Positions 35,603 to 47,167 of a DNA stretch of 64,000 nucleotides are shown here, in pieces; position 1 is the first letter of the stretch, and each line of letters begins with the position of its first letter. The notes below the pieces were generated by a model. That model saw nothing but the letters and a program-made list of their open reading frames with translations, did not search any database and was not told the origin of the DNA. Source of the DNA: Solea solea (Eukaryota > Chordata > Actinopteri > Pleuronectiformes > Soleidae); contig NC_081136.1 of the NCBI RefSeq assembly GCF_958295425.1, positions 15,025,381 to 15,089,380 of the forward strand, given 5' to 3'. A program made the translations under genes and the position numbers.

Positions 35603-37551
35603 CTGAGAGGAAGATTGAAAAATGGACAGAGACAGCGTGAGAAAAAAGACTCTGAAATGGCTCTCGTGTGTTTCCTGTTTCACTTCCATCCATTTTAAAT
35701 CAGGACACTTTGTAGCGCACTGCTGAAATGCTGCAGCCAGACCTGGTTTCCCACTTTGCCAAACAGAGCGCAAAATTCTATAAAAACTCTGCGGTGGTAC
35801 AACGGACTAAACAGGGAACAGTGGCACAAGACAGCTGCATGCATGTGTGCGGGGGCTCTGCATCCCAGTTATTCACACACGTCTTATCATATTCACACTT
35901 AGAGGCAACCACAGGGAATAACTGTCACACTGCTGCTGCCTTTCACAGATTCTACATCTGGAGAAATAAAAAAAAAAACATTTGGCATGGCTTGGATTTT
36001 TATTATTTTTTTATTATGATTTTCTTTTTGCTGAAATGCTAAAAAAGACGGTCCCCTGCCGTGTCACAAACAATGAGAGTCAAGTCTAATTCTGTTAACA
36101 CTGCTGGGCCCACGCTGTCAAAACACAAGACACGTTTTAAATTTACATTCCTGCTATGTGCATATACCATATGTGAGACTTGCTACTGTATGTTGTACCG
36201 ACTATTTATTTTTGAATATTAATAGAAAATTAGAAAGAGGAGCTCAAAAATAAACACACAAGCGGAAGCAAGTGCATCTCGGTGATTTACACTTTTGAAC
36301 GCACGTTTCCCAAACACACTGTAATGAGTATGGGAAATAAAACAGTCTTACATTTAAAAACAAAACAACAAAAAAACAGACTCGCTCTGCTGTATCTCAT
36401 TATTTTTCTTTTTCACCGTGAGTCAAGAATCATAAATCACAAGAATCATAAATGACTCAATTCTGGTCACAGCATGGGGGGTGTGTTTCAGAATGTCTCC
36501 TCAAAAGTGACAGCAATTAGTGAGCTCTTCTACTTAGCAAATATGAAATAAAAAAAACTACTTATTTTTATTTATTTATTTTTTCAACTGCATTACGTAG
36601 CCAGAACATTAACTCACGCCCAAGGGTTGAATTTGATCTTTAGCTCCAGTCTTGTTTCTAGCATAGAAGCTCTTGTTTATAAATATAAAAGTGAAAACGA
36701 GTGAGTCATGACGCACACAGAGATGCATTGTGAATGATTACTTCCAACTGGAGCGTGAAAGTGCATTATTCATGTCTGGATTTAGCAACGAGACTGAGGC
36801 TAGGCAGAGAGACATGCATATGAAGAATCTTGGAAAAACACATTTGGATGAATCTTGCATTTAAAAATACTCCCGCGTGAGAACATTATCACTGTTTTTC
36901 ATTTTTCACTTAAGCTGATGCCCTGATTACGAATGTATATTATGATGAGGTAAATCTGTCTCTCTCTCGCTCTCTCTCTGGTGGCACTGTGATATTTACA
37001 GGTTGGCATTAACTTAAAAACTTACACCAGAGCACCAGACTTACATTAGATTAAAAGCCGTGCGATCAATAAATGAGCTACTTTATTAGAAAATGAGGGC
37101 TGTCCTAGTTGGGAGAGACACATAAAATATGTGTAATGCTTGGGTTTTTGTGTGTGCCTGGGCGACGGGAAACGGTAGAGTCAAAGTTGGAACGAGAACT
37201 AAATCAATCATAATTGCGGTGCAGATTACTCCAACACTGCATACTGAGCAGAGTTCATTCTCCTTCTCGCTTTCTCTCCTCCACCTTTCTCCGTCTCCTA
37301 CTCCCTCACTGTTACCACTAAAATTGTCGCAGGCGGCGACTGCAGCTGGGTTTCAAACTTCAATGCATTGCTCTGCACCCCTCATTCTTTTTCCCGGACG
37401 GCTCCGTGCCCGGCGGTGGCATATATGCTCAACAGGGCAGAGAAAAGAGGTAGGATGGAGGGAGCAAGAAAAAGTGTTCTCAGTGGACCATTCAAGCAAC
37501 GACCCGCAGGCTAAGTAGGGTTAATGAGCAGACAGGGAGGGTTACGCTTAC
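35603..37551 (-). other. adgrl3: Intron (1949 bp), only a CT repeat seen
   Basis: A CT-rich microsatellite lies near 36958-36979 and a direct repeat of AAGAATCATAAAT near 36424-36455. Nothing else recognised. Confidence 0.8.
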
Positions 37552-37618
37552 CATAATTATCAAGGTTGCCGGTCCTATGAAACTCCAAATGAAGTAGGTG
37601 TCCAGGCGAAGCCAGCAA
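37552..37618 (-). CDS. adgrl3: Latrophilin-3 short exon: second extracellular loop and start of TM5
   Basis: A 67-bp exon. The first base completes an Ile codon, then 22 residues: CWLRLDTYFIWSFIGPATLI followed by IM. The Cys at the start is the second-loop cysteine that normally pairs with the one at the top of TM3; IWSFIGPATL is the conserved start of TM5. Acceptor CCCTGCAG at 37619, donor ATG|GTAAGC at 37552/37551. Too short to stand out as an open frame, but it is required to keep phase between its neighbours and matches the family. Confidence 0.95.
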
Positions 37619-40528
37619 CTGCAGGGAAGGAGATGGAGTGAGAGGAGAGGGGGATATGAAGTAAGACAGAGGATGGGGAATATGAGAGGAGAAAGTGAGG
37701 GGGGGAGAGTTAAAAAAGATTTGAGGTTATTGCTTCATACCTGGGATCAGAGGGAGGGTGCAAATCAAAAACATAGACTGCACCAAAACACAGGCTGCAG
37801 TGATAACACCAGCCTTTCACAGTCAAAGTTGTCCTGCTTCACTGAGGAATATAGAGAGTGGAAAAGCTGGACGGACGTAAAAGACGGCCGACAATGAGTG
37901 GACTTTAGTTCAATTTCTTTTCAATTATTATTAAGGAGGGAAATTACGATCACAGATGATCATTTATGCATGATTCAATTAGGTTTCAATTGAATCCTGT
38001 ATCAAACTGTATCACTCCAAAGGAATTAGATTGACCTCGACCCTGACCGACATTGGCCACACACAGTCCTGAGGCACTCAACATAGTGTCTGACATGCTC
38101 ATGTTAACCGTGGTGACTGTGTGGAGCTGCTGTAATTATGTCCATAATGAAATAAATGCGCTTCTCTGACCTCCTCCTTCATAGCAACACATTACAGACA
38201 GTCAATTCCTCTCCACGGGTTAAGATACAGAACAGAGCTGGCGGGACGTGAAAAGTTCTCCTTTGAAAAGAGAAAGAAAGGAAAAAGAACTTGATTCATG
38301 ACCTGTGGTTGAATTATTAATCTTTTAATCTCCGCTACTGCTGCACACACACGTCTCCATTTTTGGCCACTGGAAAATTACAGTTCATATAGCAGCGTTG
38401 TCATTCAGGCTGACAGAGAAGGGGCGGAATGGAAGTGGCAGGTTTTTTAAGTGCAATGCCGTTGCATTTTAAGGTAACGTGAAGTGCACGAGGCGCACAC
38501 ACACACACCACTGGGCTATTCAGACAGAACTAAAAAAACAACAGCAGCTACATATATATTCCTCAAATATCTCACACTGATTTAAAATGTGAATGATCAA
38601 GAAGTGTATTTTGGAATACAAGCAACAGTATTGTGGTTCTCTGCAGACACAGCACACTTCCAACACTGATGAGCAATGATATGATGAATGCTATTTTGGT
38701 CACACACACACCCTTGGAGAAAAAAAAACAACAACAAAAAAGAAGCATCTTCATATACAAAGTGAAAATTCAAGCAAAACACGTCAACTGACGGACCTCA
38801 AAGACAAACGAGACACGGGATAGGAAGTGACAGGACAGAAATTGACTGTTCCTTTGTTGTTACACGAGGTTGATATGTCTGCCTCTCACTTATATCATTG
38901 GATTAGAGGAGGCAACACAGAAAATCACACGTGGACACACAGGGAAGTGAGCAAGTACTAAAATCGGGCAGCTCATCAAAGCACATGTCGCTATTTCGCT
39001 GAGGCTTCTATTGTTCCTTTTACCACCTTATTTTTCAGATCATAGAAACGATTTAAAGACTTCTTCACTCGTCTCACAGTTGTGTTTGGATTTTGGGTCA
39101 CATATACTTTTATCCCAAACCCTGGGGAGCTACTTTTGAGTTAAGTGAAATATCTGGGGCCTGGAAGACTACAACTTATCTTTCAACGTGTCCTTTGAAA
39201 CATACAGTATAAGATGTAAGATGTGAACTTTTAAACAAGTGGAGGTGCTATGGGCTGTCAGGTTTCTTTATCTTGTGTCTTGTTATGAATCCAAATATCT
39301 GTTAATTGTAAAGAAGTGCTCAAATGACACACAGGGCAAGTCACATGACACATGGGGGAAGCAAAAGGTGTCAGGAGGAGACTTGTTGGTTGACTCTCTA
39401 GCTTTTGTGCATGTGCAGTTATAAGGAAACAGGTAAAAATATACATTATAAAGGTTTTCTAGTCTTTACAGTCATGTTAGAGTATTTGCCTTGTTCAGAC
39501 CTACTTACATTTAAGAAGGTGGTAACTTATCTCTGTTTTATTGGCAATAAAGGCAATCTGTTTTTGAATGACGAGGAGATGCCCAACCTACAACATATGA
39601 TCCAATAAAAGATAATAAAAAGGCAGATTTCAATTTCCAATGTGACATTTTAAAATTAAATTCAAACCCTAAGCGTGTAATAACAATCTGCACAACAAAT
39701 ATTGCTAAAATGTTACATCATCTACATTGACCATATCCTCACAACTTCCTTTTTCTTAAAGTGGCTCAACACACAGGACGAGCCACTACAGATTACTGAA
39801 ACTGAGACCGATTCATTAAACCTGATGAATTCCACACATGGTCACATGATGATATTTGCTCAAGAGTAAAGTGCCTTGCCCCAGGTTACATTTAGTTTAA
39901 TTACTGCGAGTCGGTAAAGGGAAATCGTACTCTAATCTCTCCGATCGCAGATGATTTGATGCTGGAGTTTGAAGAGATGTCTTTACAAGGCAGCTGACCT
40001 TCACACTGCTGCCCGCTTTTTTTATGCGCTTCACTTCTTATGAGTCATCGTACATTATGTCATTCATCTGCAGCAACAGGGTCATTTTTCACATGAACTT
40101 GTTGCTTATTTTTTGCTCAAAACATGGCCAGCCGTGATAACACAGCCATGGTACCCAAATCAATTTGTGGCCGGTATATGTGTCCTCCCCGACATTCTGC
40201 TTTTCATCCCGTGTCATGCTACGTCCACTCTCTCATTCTTCAACCCCGGCGAATAATTGTTCCAGCGGTGGCAGGCTTTAATTATTCACATGATGCCAAG
40301 ACTCAGGCGGTGGCAGCTATCACCTCATTCATCACCAAGAACTATTGCTCCACCAGTCTTCAAATACACTCTCTACCAGTTGCAATGTGTGTACTCCGTG
40401 TGTGGATGTGTCAAATATGATAAACATACAGAAACTGCTGACGCTGGTCTTCATCATATTCAGATAGGTTTAAGATTAATGAGAGGAATGGAAGGTGATC
40501 CTCAGCTAAGCATTATACTGGTTTCTTG

Positions 40529-40856
40529 TAGGGATGGACAGGGATATTTGATTTGTATTTGTAAAAAAAACAAACAAACAAACAATCAGTTAATACAACT
40601 ATTCAAAATTAACTAATGCTGATTAATGATTGCACTGCTTTAAAAAAAAGTTATCTGAAATGGTATCTAATTTGTGGTGCATCTATTACCACAAGGTGGC
40701 AGCAGCAGGAAACATGTAGCTAGTAGACTGCACGTGTTTGCAGAAGTGATGACATTTAATTTTTAAAGAGGATTCTTGAATGCATCTTGTAGCCACTCCT
40801 TTAATAATCTTCTTGAATATTTGAATAGCATTTTCGCTTGAAATGCCCCATCCCTA
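40529..40856. mobile_element. hAT-like MITE with TAGGGATGG ends
   Basis: TAGGGATGGACAGGGATATTT at the left and, read inward on the other strand, TAGGGATGGGGCATTTC at the right. This end sequence is typical of short hAT-type elements in fish. Only nine to ten terminal bases are clearly inverted, and the flanking octamers GTTTCTTG and GTGAATTG agree at five of eight positions, so the call is moderate. It has no coding capacity and carries a CTCF-like motif near its middle. Confidence 0.5.
40689..40702 (+). promoter_or_regulatory. CTCF-like motif inside a MITE
   Basis: CCACAAGGTGGCAG fits the vertebrate CTCF core (CCASYAGRKGGCRS) at 13 of 14 positions. Occupancy is not shown by sequence alone. 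Confidence 0.45.
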
Positions 40857-41347
40857 GTGAATTGACTGCTCTCTATTTCAGAGGAAAAATGTAGTATTTG
40901 CTGTTCCTCGTCCTTGTGTCCCTCCTCTAAATCTCTCCATTCCCTCGCTGTAATGTTGTTTTGTATCCTTAAAACACTGATAGCCTAAAATTCACTCAGC
41001 AATACTATCTCCTGAAGGAAGCATTTCTTTTTTACTGTCAAAACAATGTCAGTTCAGCAGTGGGGAAATGTACGAACCTTGAGTAACCGTTCTGCTTTAT
41101 TAAAAGTTGATGATGAACGATAGTAACTGGTTTGTCAGTGACTTGTTAAAGCCCCTCAAACCAAAACATACAGTTGTTAAGTTGTTTGAAGGGTCTCTGT
41201 CGGTGTAGAGACTCACAGAGAGATGGTGTTAGGAGAGGGAAAGACTGTAACCCACCGAAAATTTGGATTTGTCTTTTTAATAAATGAAACACCATCATAC
41301 ATTTGGTTTCTTTTTCTTTTATACATCAGATATATTAATTTCTATTT

Positions 41348-41351
<4 letters not shown>

Positions 41352-41430
<79 letters not shown>
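41352..41430. repeat. TA microsatellite with CACA/TATG interruption
   Basis: Two pure TA runs separated by ACACACACATATGT, close to 80 bp in all. Confidence 0.95.
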
Positions 41431-41431
<1 letters not shown>

Positions 41432-42384
41432 CACGTTCTGAGTCTCCAGCACTTTTATTCCACTTATATGTATGATGCTTTATTAATTGTATGTTTTATT
41501 GGTATGGTTTTATGTCTGCCATCTCATAAGATGTCCGTCGAAAGGTTGCCTCTGTTTTAACTGCAAGCTAAATCTGAATTTGGGTAGAAATAAAGCAACT
41601 TTACATTCTAATTGTCAATTTCACCAACAAATACAGACATGATTATATCTTGGCTGGTAAAACAGGCTGGTTATTCCCTGAGCAAATTACTGATCCTCAC
41701 ATTTCCCCTCATGCATGTCTATGAAAAAAGTCCCTTTAGACAAAACTGCTTTAAAGTACTATTAGAAAAGCTGGTACAACAGAGGTGAACAGCATAGCCT
41801 GAAATGAGAGTTCTTCTGTCTGGTGTGGATAACATATCAGAGTGCAGCATATTCTGTTCTCACATATTCTTCCATGTGGCATTCATATCCAAATATAATG
41901 GTACCTATAATAAATATAATATAATGACTTAGGGGAATCAAGAGACGGATAAAAACTGAAGAAATTGGCCAATCAATGTAGAAGAGGACACTATATCCTA
42001 TATTTGCTCTATAATGGAGATAGCATGGGTAAAGGGCATGATCATTACCAAGCTCCATTGAAACTCCATTTGCTAACATGCAATTGGCACATCTTTCACA
42101 CTCTGTACGTCAAGTCTAAAAAAAAAAGCAGCCATTTCCATGCTTTAGAGCAATCAAATGCATTATAGAACAGACATGATGGTACTTCACATGACTAGTA
42201 AATGGATAAATGGTTAACTGATGTGTACAATAAATACAAGGCCTGTTTTGGTAAAGTGAAGCTGTCCATGTCCTGTTGTATTATGGTTTGAATTCTACTC
42301 CCGATAAATCGGCAGTCAAATCTATTACGGGAAAATGTAAAAGCTGCAATCACGTTATCTCAGACTAGCGTCACAGGTACTTAC

Positions 42385-42605
42385 ATTCGGTCTGTGCCAT
42401 AACTGCGGTAATCCACAGCGGCAGAAACAGCCACAATCAGTGCAGGAACTCCATAGCCCACCAGGTAGAAGTAGCGGCGGCGTGAGTGCTCGCTCTCAAA
42501 CACCTCCACCAGCATGATGTAGAGCTGCACGCCCTCCAGGAACATCCATGTGAAGGCTGCCAGGAAGAAGAAGTGGAGCAGGGCGGCGAAGACAGCACAA
42601 GCAAT
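42385..42605 (-). CDS. adgrl3: Latrophilin-3 exon: TM3, second intracellular loop, TM4
   Basis: A 221-bp exon encoding 73 residues plus two bases of an Ile codon. It begins [20 protein letters not shown] (TM3), continues [18 protein letters not shown] (end of TM3 and second intracellular loop; the MxLEGV motif is diagnostic for adhesion GPCRs), [14 protein letters not shown], then [20 protein letters not shown] (TM4 and start of second extracellular loop). The Cys at exon position 3 is the TM3 disulfide cysteine. Acceptor TTCCCAG at 42606, donor CGAAT|GTAAGT at 42385/42384. Phase 0 in, phase 2 out. Confidence 0.96.
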
Positions 42606-43737
42606 CTGGGAATGGATTGTGATGACAGAAGGAAAGAATGATAAAGGAAGGAGTAAAACGGGCAAGAATTAACCAGTGAAATCATTTTTCAATCTAATCA
42701 CTTTTTGGGCATTTAACTCATTTTCTGGAGGATTACACGTCTTGCTAAAGGGCACAGTATGACTGGCAACGTGCGTCATCCAAATGACTGCAAAACCAAG
42801 CAGCATTTTCCTGACCTCTCCATGTCTGTGTCTTCCCAACAATTAGCATTGCTAAGCTTTGTCTGGCTGAAGTGATTGGACGTCTGCCTGCAGTCATTGG
42901 CAGAAGGACAGTGTAGTGCACCCATGTGGTCATGTTTGTTTGCTTGGTGGCTAACAAAGATGAGAGAGAGCAATATGAATGACTGAAGAAGTGGACAGAG
43001 AAAGAGACGCACAAATAAAAGACATGCTGTTGTTTGCATGTACACATGTGCCCACTTACTTTCTAAGAATAATATACTTACATGGATTGATCTCATTGTT
43101 GGCACAGTTGAACCTAACCAGCACATTTTGTCACAGAGATGGATTCAATTAAATAGCTAAAAAGGTTGAGTGGACATTAATTGCAGTCTGGGAGAGTGAT
43201 CTTAGAGCTGGGCTGTGAATTACATCCATAAAATGTAATGGGAGGGAAAGGTGTAGGGCCAAAGCATTGGCTTTAACTTCACAGGGAAGTAGCCTTATTC
43301 CAAAACTCCAGCCTGGGAGTTTTGTATGGAATATTTGTGATATTTGAAAATCAAAGTATACACGTGATCTGATAGAATGAGGTTGAATAGAAGGGTATAA
43401 CATTGTTATTATTATTCAAAGATCCCAGGTTACAGATGTCTGACAATACGGCAATAAAACTGACTTCACAGAAATAAATGTTTATCATTATTCATGTCAG
43501 TTTTGGATGTGATTTATAGACCTTTTCAACTACATTTAAATCATTAGACAGTGTTTATCACTGTATCAAGTTATTAACAATATTAGATGTGTGTTTCTTC
43601 AAGTGATTTTCATTGGTATGTATTCGTTTATAACTCTCTAACTGGTAAACTACCCCAATAATCTATCAATATAACGTCACCAATCAGAGGCGCTTTATCA
43701 CACCTGCTCATCCAGCTGTCTTGCTTTATATGTTTGG

Positions 43738-44055
43738 AAAAACAAAATTAAATTGGGAAGAACTGCTCTCTCTTCTGAAGCAGCTGACTCATGGAACAAA
43801 ATACAACACGCTCTTAAATTAAGTCCACGTCCTTCTTTTGGACCTTTGAGAATTGCAATAGCTCCAACTGTTTTATTCAATGTCACATTTTTCATTTTGG
43901 CTTTTCAGATCTGTCAAACTGCTGAGATTTTTTAAATTCATAAATGTCTTAGCGTTTGTTTGAATGCCCTCGATTGTCTATGTTTTCTGTATATCTGTCT
44001 TTTACTTGCTATCGTTGTAAATGATGAAGATTTCTTAGGTAATAAAGGTTGTATG
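43738..44055 (+). mobile_element. 3' end of a non-LTR retrotransposon (L2/Rex-like)
   Basis: The plus-strand frame reads KLGRTALSSEAADSWNKIQ followed by HALKLSPRPSFGPLR and then hydrophobic residues to a stop at 43933. This resembles the C-terminal end of fish LINE reverse-transcriptase proteins, where a GRTAFSxxAxxxWNxLQxxLKL motif precedes the last helix. The DNA after the stop has the expected short tail ending near AGGTAATAAAGGTTG. Upstream coding sequence is lost, so this is a dead 5'-truncated copy, inserted antisense to adgrl3. Confidence 0.5.
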
Positions 44056-44308
44056 TAGAGTTTGTATGCATCTATTATCTATTATTGCTCAGACACCTTT
44101 TAGTGGTAAATGTTGGTGCATAAATCATCTATACTGCGCTCGCAGACCATCACTCAACCCCTTTTTCTAATACCAAGGATACGTGTGTACTCTGCCTCAT
44201 TACCAAGCAAACATAACATGAATGCAACAGGTGTAATAAAGCCCTCTGCCTCTGGTGTTCATACAATGACACCACATTTGTCTTCAGCGTGGGAGCAGAG
44301 GCAAAGCG

Positions 44309-44338
44309 CACACACAAACACACACACACACACACACA
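44309..44338. repeat. CA microsatellite
   Basis: CACACAAA followed by about twelve CA units. Confidence 0.95.
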
Positions 44339-45678
44339 ATGATGACTTTAGGATGCTTACCCCTGCTCCTACACCTGAGCCCTCACAGAATAGTAAAACA
44401 ATTCAAACTGCCGTCGCTATATTAGAGGCTTTGGGTATTGAACAGTTTGATCCAGGAAAAGCTGTTTAGAAATTGGAAAAACTGGCCCAGAAGGTAAAAG
44501 TGAGGTGAATGGATGAATTCATATCCACATCAGGGAGTCTCTGTAGTGTGTGAAAAATCACCTTGCAGGTGTTGGTGTGTGAGCGTGTAAGAGTATGTTC
44601 AAGTGTGAAGTTGGTTTTGTGGAACCAATGGAGGGAACATTTGTTGAATAAAGTCTTTTCAGCTTGTCTCACTGAGGCAATCAAAAATGTTCAGTTCAGG
44701 GCCGCTGGCACTCACTGGGATGTACCACTCATGGCACAGCATGAAACCAAAGGAAGATCTTTGCACACAAGAAAAGCTTTTTAAAATCTAGAGAGAAAAT
44801 AGAGAACGATTTACAGGGCAGATGAATGCAAAGACTTTATTGGGCACGTCTTGCAGTCTCTAAAAGTTATTTAGTCAATTTATTGATTTTTGTGCGAGTT
44901 GGAAAGATCTTCATGTTGTATCTAGATTCTTTTAATGGAGTTCTGAGTAGCTTATACTCATCCTAAATTGCTTTCACCTAAACAGAAACAAGGCCCGACT
45001 TTCAAATGATCATACTTTATAAGTCATTGCATTGTGTGTCACCTATCATTTAATGGACACTCGTATCAAAATAGCTTCCAGTCAACTTGATTTAAACGTA
45101 TAAGTGTGTAACATTAGGCAGTTTTATTGGCAGAAATATATATACGTAGAAATATACCACCTGTAATGATGTTACGGAAGTCTTTAAGACAAAAATTGTT
45201 TGATTTTGATGTACTTTTAGGCAAGAATCTTGGTTCGCCATGCTTCTACAGCAGTCAGATTAGAAAAACTAACCAAAGCGTTCTGCATTTTGAAACGGGA
45301 GCTCATGACACTGCATTTTTGGAACCTTGACAGCTGACAGACTGCTCTAAAAATATTCTTTTTTGAAGTGCAATTCCCAATACCATTGTTGTTTCCTATT
45401 TTACTTCTATAACTGCATTGTTGAGTAATGATCTAAGTTAATTTCATCAGTATTTCCAGCCAGTCATATACTGCCACAACAGTGGATATCCACAAATCCT
45501 AACCTGGATATTTATCCTAACCCTAACCTCGATCTTTGATTTTATATTAGCCTTTCTCTGACGCTCTTGGATGAGAACGAGTTGGCATTTCCGTCTGTGT
45601 GTTGGTTTGCTTGGTGCAGCCGTTCAACTGCAATCTCTATGGTGCAGGAGTACAAATCTCCACCAGCAACTTTCTTAC

Positions 45679-45888
45679 CGGCTGGTCACCCCGATTGATG
45701 CCCACGAGGAACAGGGACTCAGCAATGAACAGGCTGATGCACAGGTTCTTATGGATGGTGTTACGATCACTCTGGAGGCCACGGAAGAAGCAGAAGGTGA
45801 AGAGGCTGATGAGCAGGCAAACCAAGGACAGGAGGATCCCGACCCACGTAATGACATCCAGAAGCATGTCATGAACAGGATCTGCGTG
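45679..45888 (-). CDS. adgrl3: Latrophilin-3 exon: TM1, first intracellular loop, TM2
   Basis: A 210-bp, phase 0/0 exon of 70 residues. [20 protein letters not shown] then [15 protein letters not shown] make up the linker and TM1; [13 protein letters not shown] is the first intracellular loop, nearly invariant in latrophilins; [16 protein letters not shown] is TM2, followed by NRGDQP. Acceptor TTCTCTCAG at 45889, donor CAGCCG|GTAAGA at 45679/45678. The acceptor's pyrimidine tract is a TC microsatellite, and a TA microsatellite lies about 70 bases further into the intron. Confidence 0.96.
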
Positions 45889-45921
45889 CTGAGAGAAAGA
45901 GAGAGAGAGAGAGAGAAAGAC
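45889..45921 (-). repeat. adgrl3: TC microsatellite forming the polypyrimidine tract of the TM1-TM2 exon
   Basis: On the transcribed strand the 33 bases before the exon are almost entirely TCTCTC and TTTC units ending in CTCTCAG. The plus strand shows the matching GAGAGA run. Confidence 0.9.
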
Positions 45922-45956
45922 ATTCAGTGAAGTGTTCATTCTCTTTGGTGACACTG

Positions 45957-45960
<4 letters not shown>

Positions 45961-46000
<40 letters not shown>
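45961..46000. repeat. (TA)20 microsatellite near a splice acceptor
   Basis: Twenty uninterrupted TA units beginning 73 bases upstream of the TM1-TM2 exon on the transcribed strand. Confidence 0.95.
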
Positions 46001-46005
<5 letters not shown>

Positions 46006-46864
46006 AACAAAAACAATTATCAATGGTAGAAAAGTGGCTATAAAATTATATCACCATTATACCCCAGCTACTAAATGATGGCTTTAATTTCCACTTTGAA
46101 ATAATGTATCTGTGTGTGTGTGTGTGTGTTTTGTTTTCCATAAATCACTACACAGTGAGTCACAGGTGGTAGATATGAATCATGAATTAGTTAGGGTGAA
46201 TCAATCTAAAATGCCCCTCCATTGTTTCATGTTGGTCAAGCAGCCGAGTAAAACAAAGTGAGCACTCTCAAGGGCCACAGGTGTCCGAGGCCATCGCAAA
46301 AAGGAATACAATCAAACCACAACATGTTCAATACCTTTCGCTGATGCTTTCCGATTATTGTTTCCTCCAGTAATTTGCCACCACAGCTAGTTTTTGGTGC
46401 TAAAGAACCCCTTTGCTGACAATTCGTTTGAGGCTTTACGGTACGGATAAGAATCAACAGTGATTCAGCTCCAGCCATGAAAGAAAATTTACATCCGTCC
46501 ATAAAAGCCAAGTGCAGATAGGGAACGTGGGAAAAGGCCCGTTTAAACAAAGACATCTGAAGCAATATCAGAATGTGCCAAGAACAAAAAAAACAGTGTA
46601 AATTAATTGGGAAGTAGGTGTGACAATTGCTCCTTTTGCCAGTCATGTGTACAAAGCATCTAATCCACACAATCTCAGGCCGAGAATACAGTTGGACCAT
46701 GAATGGTTAATGTGCTAAATCAAGCTTGTTGAAATGTAATACACCAACTAGCATGTTGCATTATATGTCTATTTATCTGTAGTATTTCAAATAAGGCTCA
46801 AAAACACATTTTCAAGTGCAGCTCTCCATTGTCAAAATCTCTGATGTCACCCAACAACATCACC

Positions 46865-47167
46865 AGACCCTGTGTGTAAGAATTAGTGACATCTACTGGT
46901 GAAAGCACAGGAACAAGGCTGTTCTTCTTTGTGTGGGTAATAAGTTCAAGAAGTTCGACATATAAAACACATGCTCTGGCTGTTTCAGGCTCCTGTACAA
47001 ACATAGTGGTGCAAGATGGCAGCAAGACAAGGCCCTTGTCATACACAAGGCTACAAAAACCAAACAATTTTTTTATTTTGAAGTGATTATACGCAAACAT
47101 ACATATGAGGAGTGTATTCAATTTCTGCCAATGAGCCGTCCTTAAATGTTCCACACTGGACCTTTAA
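46865..47167 (+). mobile_element. Teleost MITE (AGTGTG..CATTTA ends)
   Basis: The left part reads AGACCCTGTGTGTAAGAATT then AGTGACATCTACTGGTGAA; the right part reads ATTTCTGCCAATGAGCCG then AAATGTTCCACACTGGACC and TTTAA. Read inward, the right end is TTAAAGGTCCAGTGTGGAAC, which matches the left end as a degenerate inverted repeat. The order of blocks, including GTGATTATACGCAAACATAC before the right end, fits a very common short fish DNA element. It explains the minus-strand 118-codon frame at 46798-47154. A partial second copy lies at 12961-13057. Confidence 0.65.
46886..46899 (-). promoter_or_regulatory. CTCF-like motif inside a MITE
   Basis: On the minus strand CCAGTAGATGTCAC fits the CTCF core at 13 of 14 positions, the exception being T for the first G of GGC. 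It lies in the conserved left part of the MITE, so other copies should carry it too. Confidence 0.35.

Larger units (their letters stand above)
37619..42384 (-). other. adgrl3: Intron (4766 bp)
   Basis: Contains a MITE-like element (40529-40856) and a TA/CACA tract (41352-41430). The plus-strand DNA just after the exon (about 37619-37700) is purine-rich, giving a long pyrimidine tract on the transcribed strand. No additional exon recognised. Confidence 0.8.
42606..45678 (-). other. adgrl3: Intron (3073 bp) with LINE remnant
   Basis: Holds a LINE 3' fragment (43738-44055), a CA repeat (44309-44338) and degenerate CCTAACC units (about 45495-45530). No other coding block seen. Confidence 0.8.

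Noticed and set aside
46236..46700. 154-codon minus-strand frame in the long intron
   Set aside because: On the same strand as the gene, but the peptide resembles no latrophilin segment, and the flanking exons join in phase without it.
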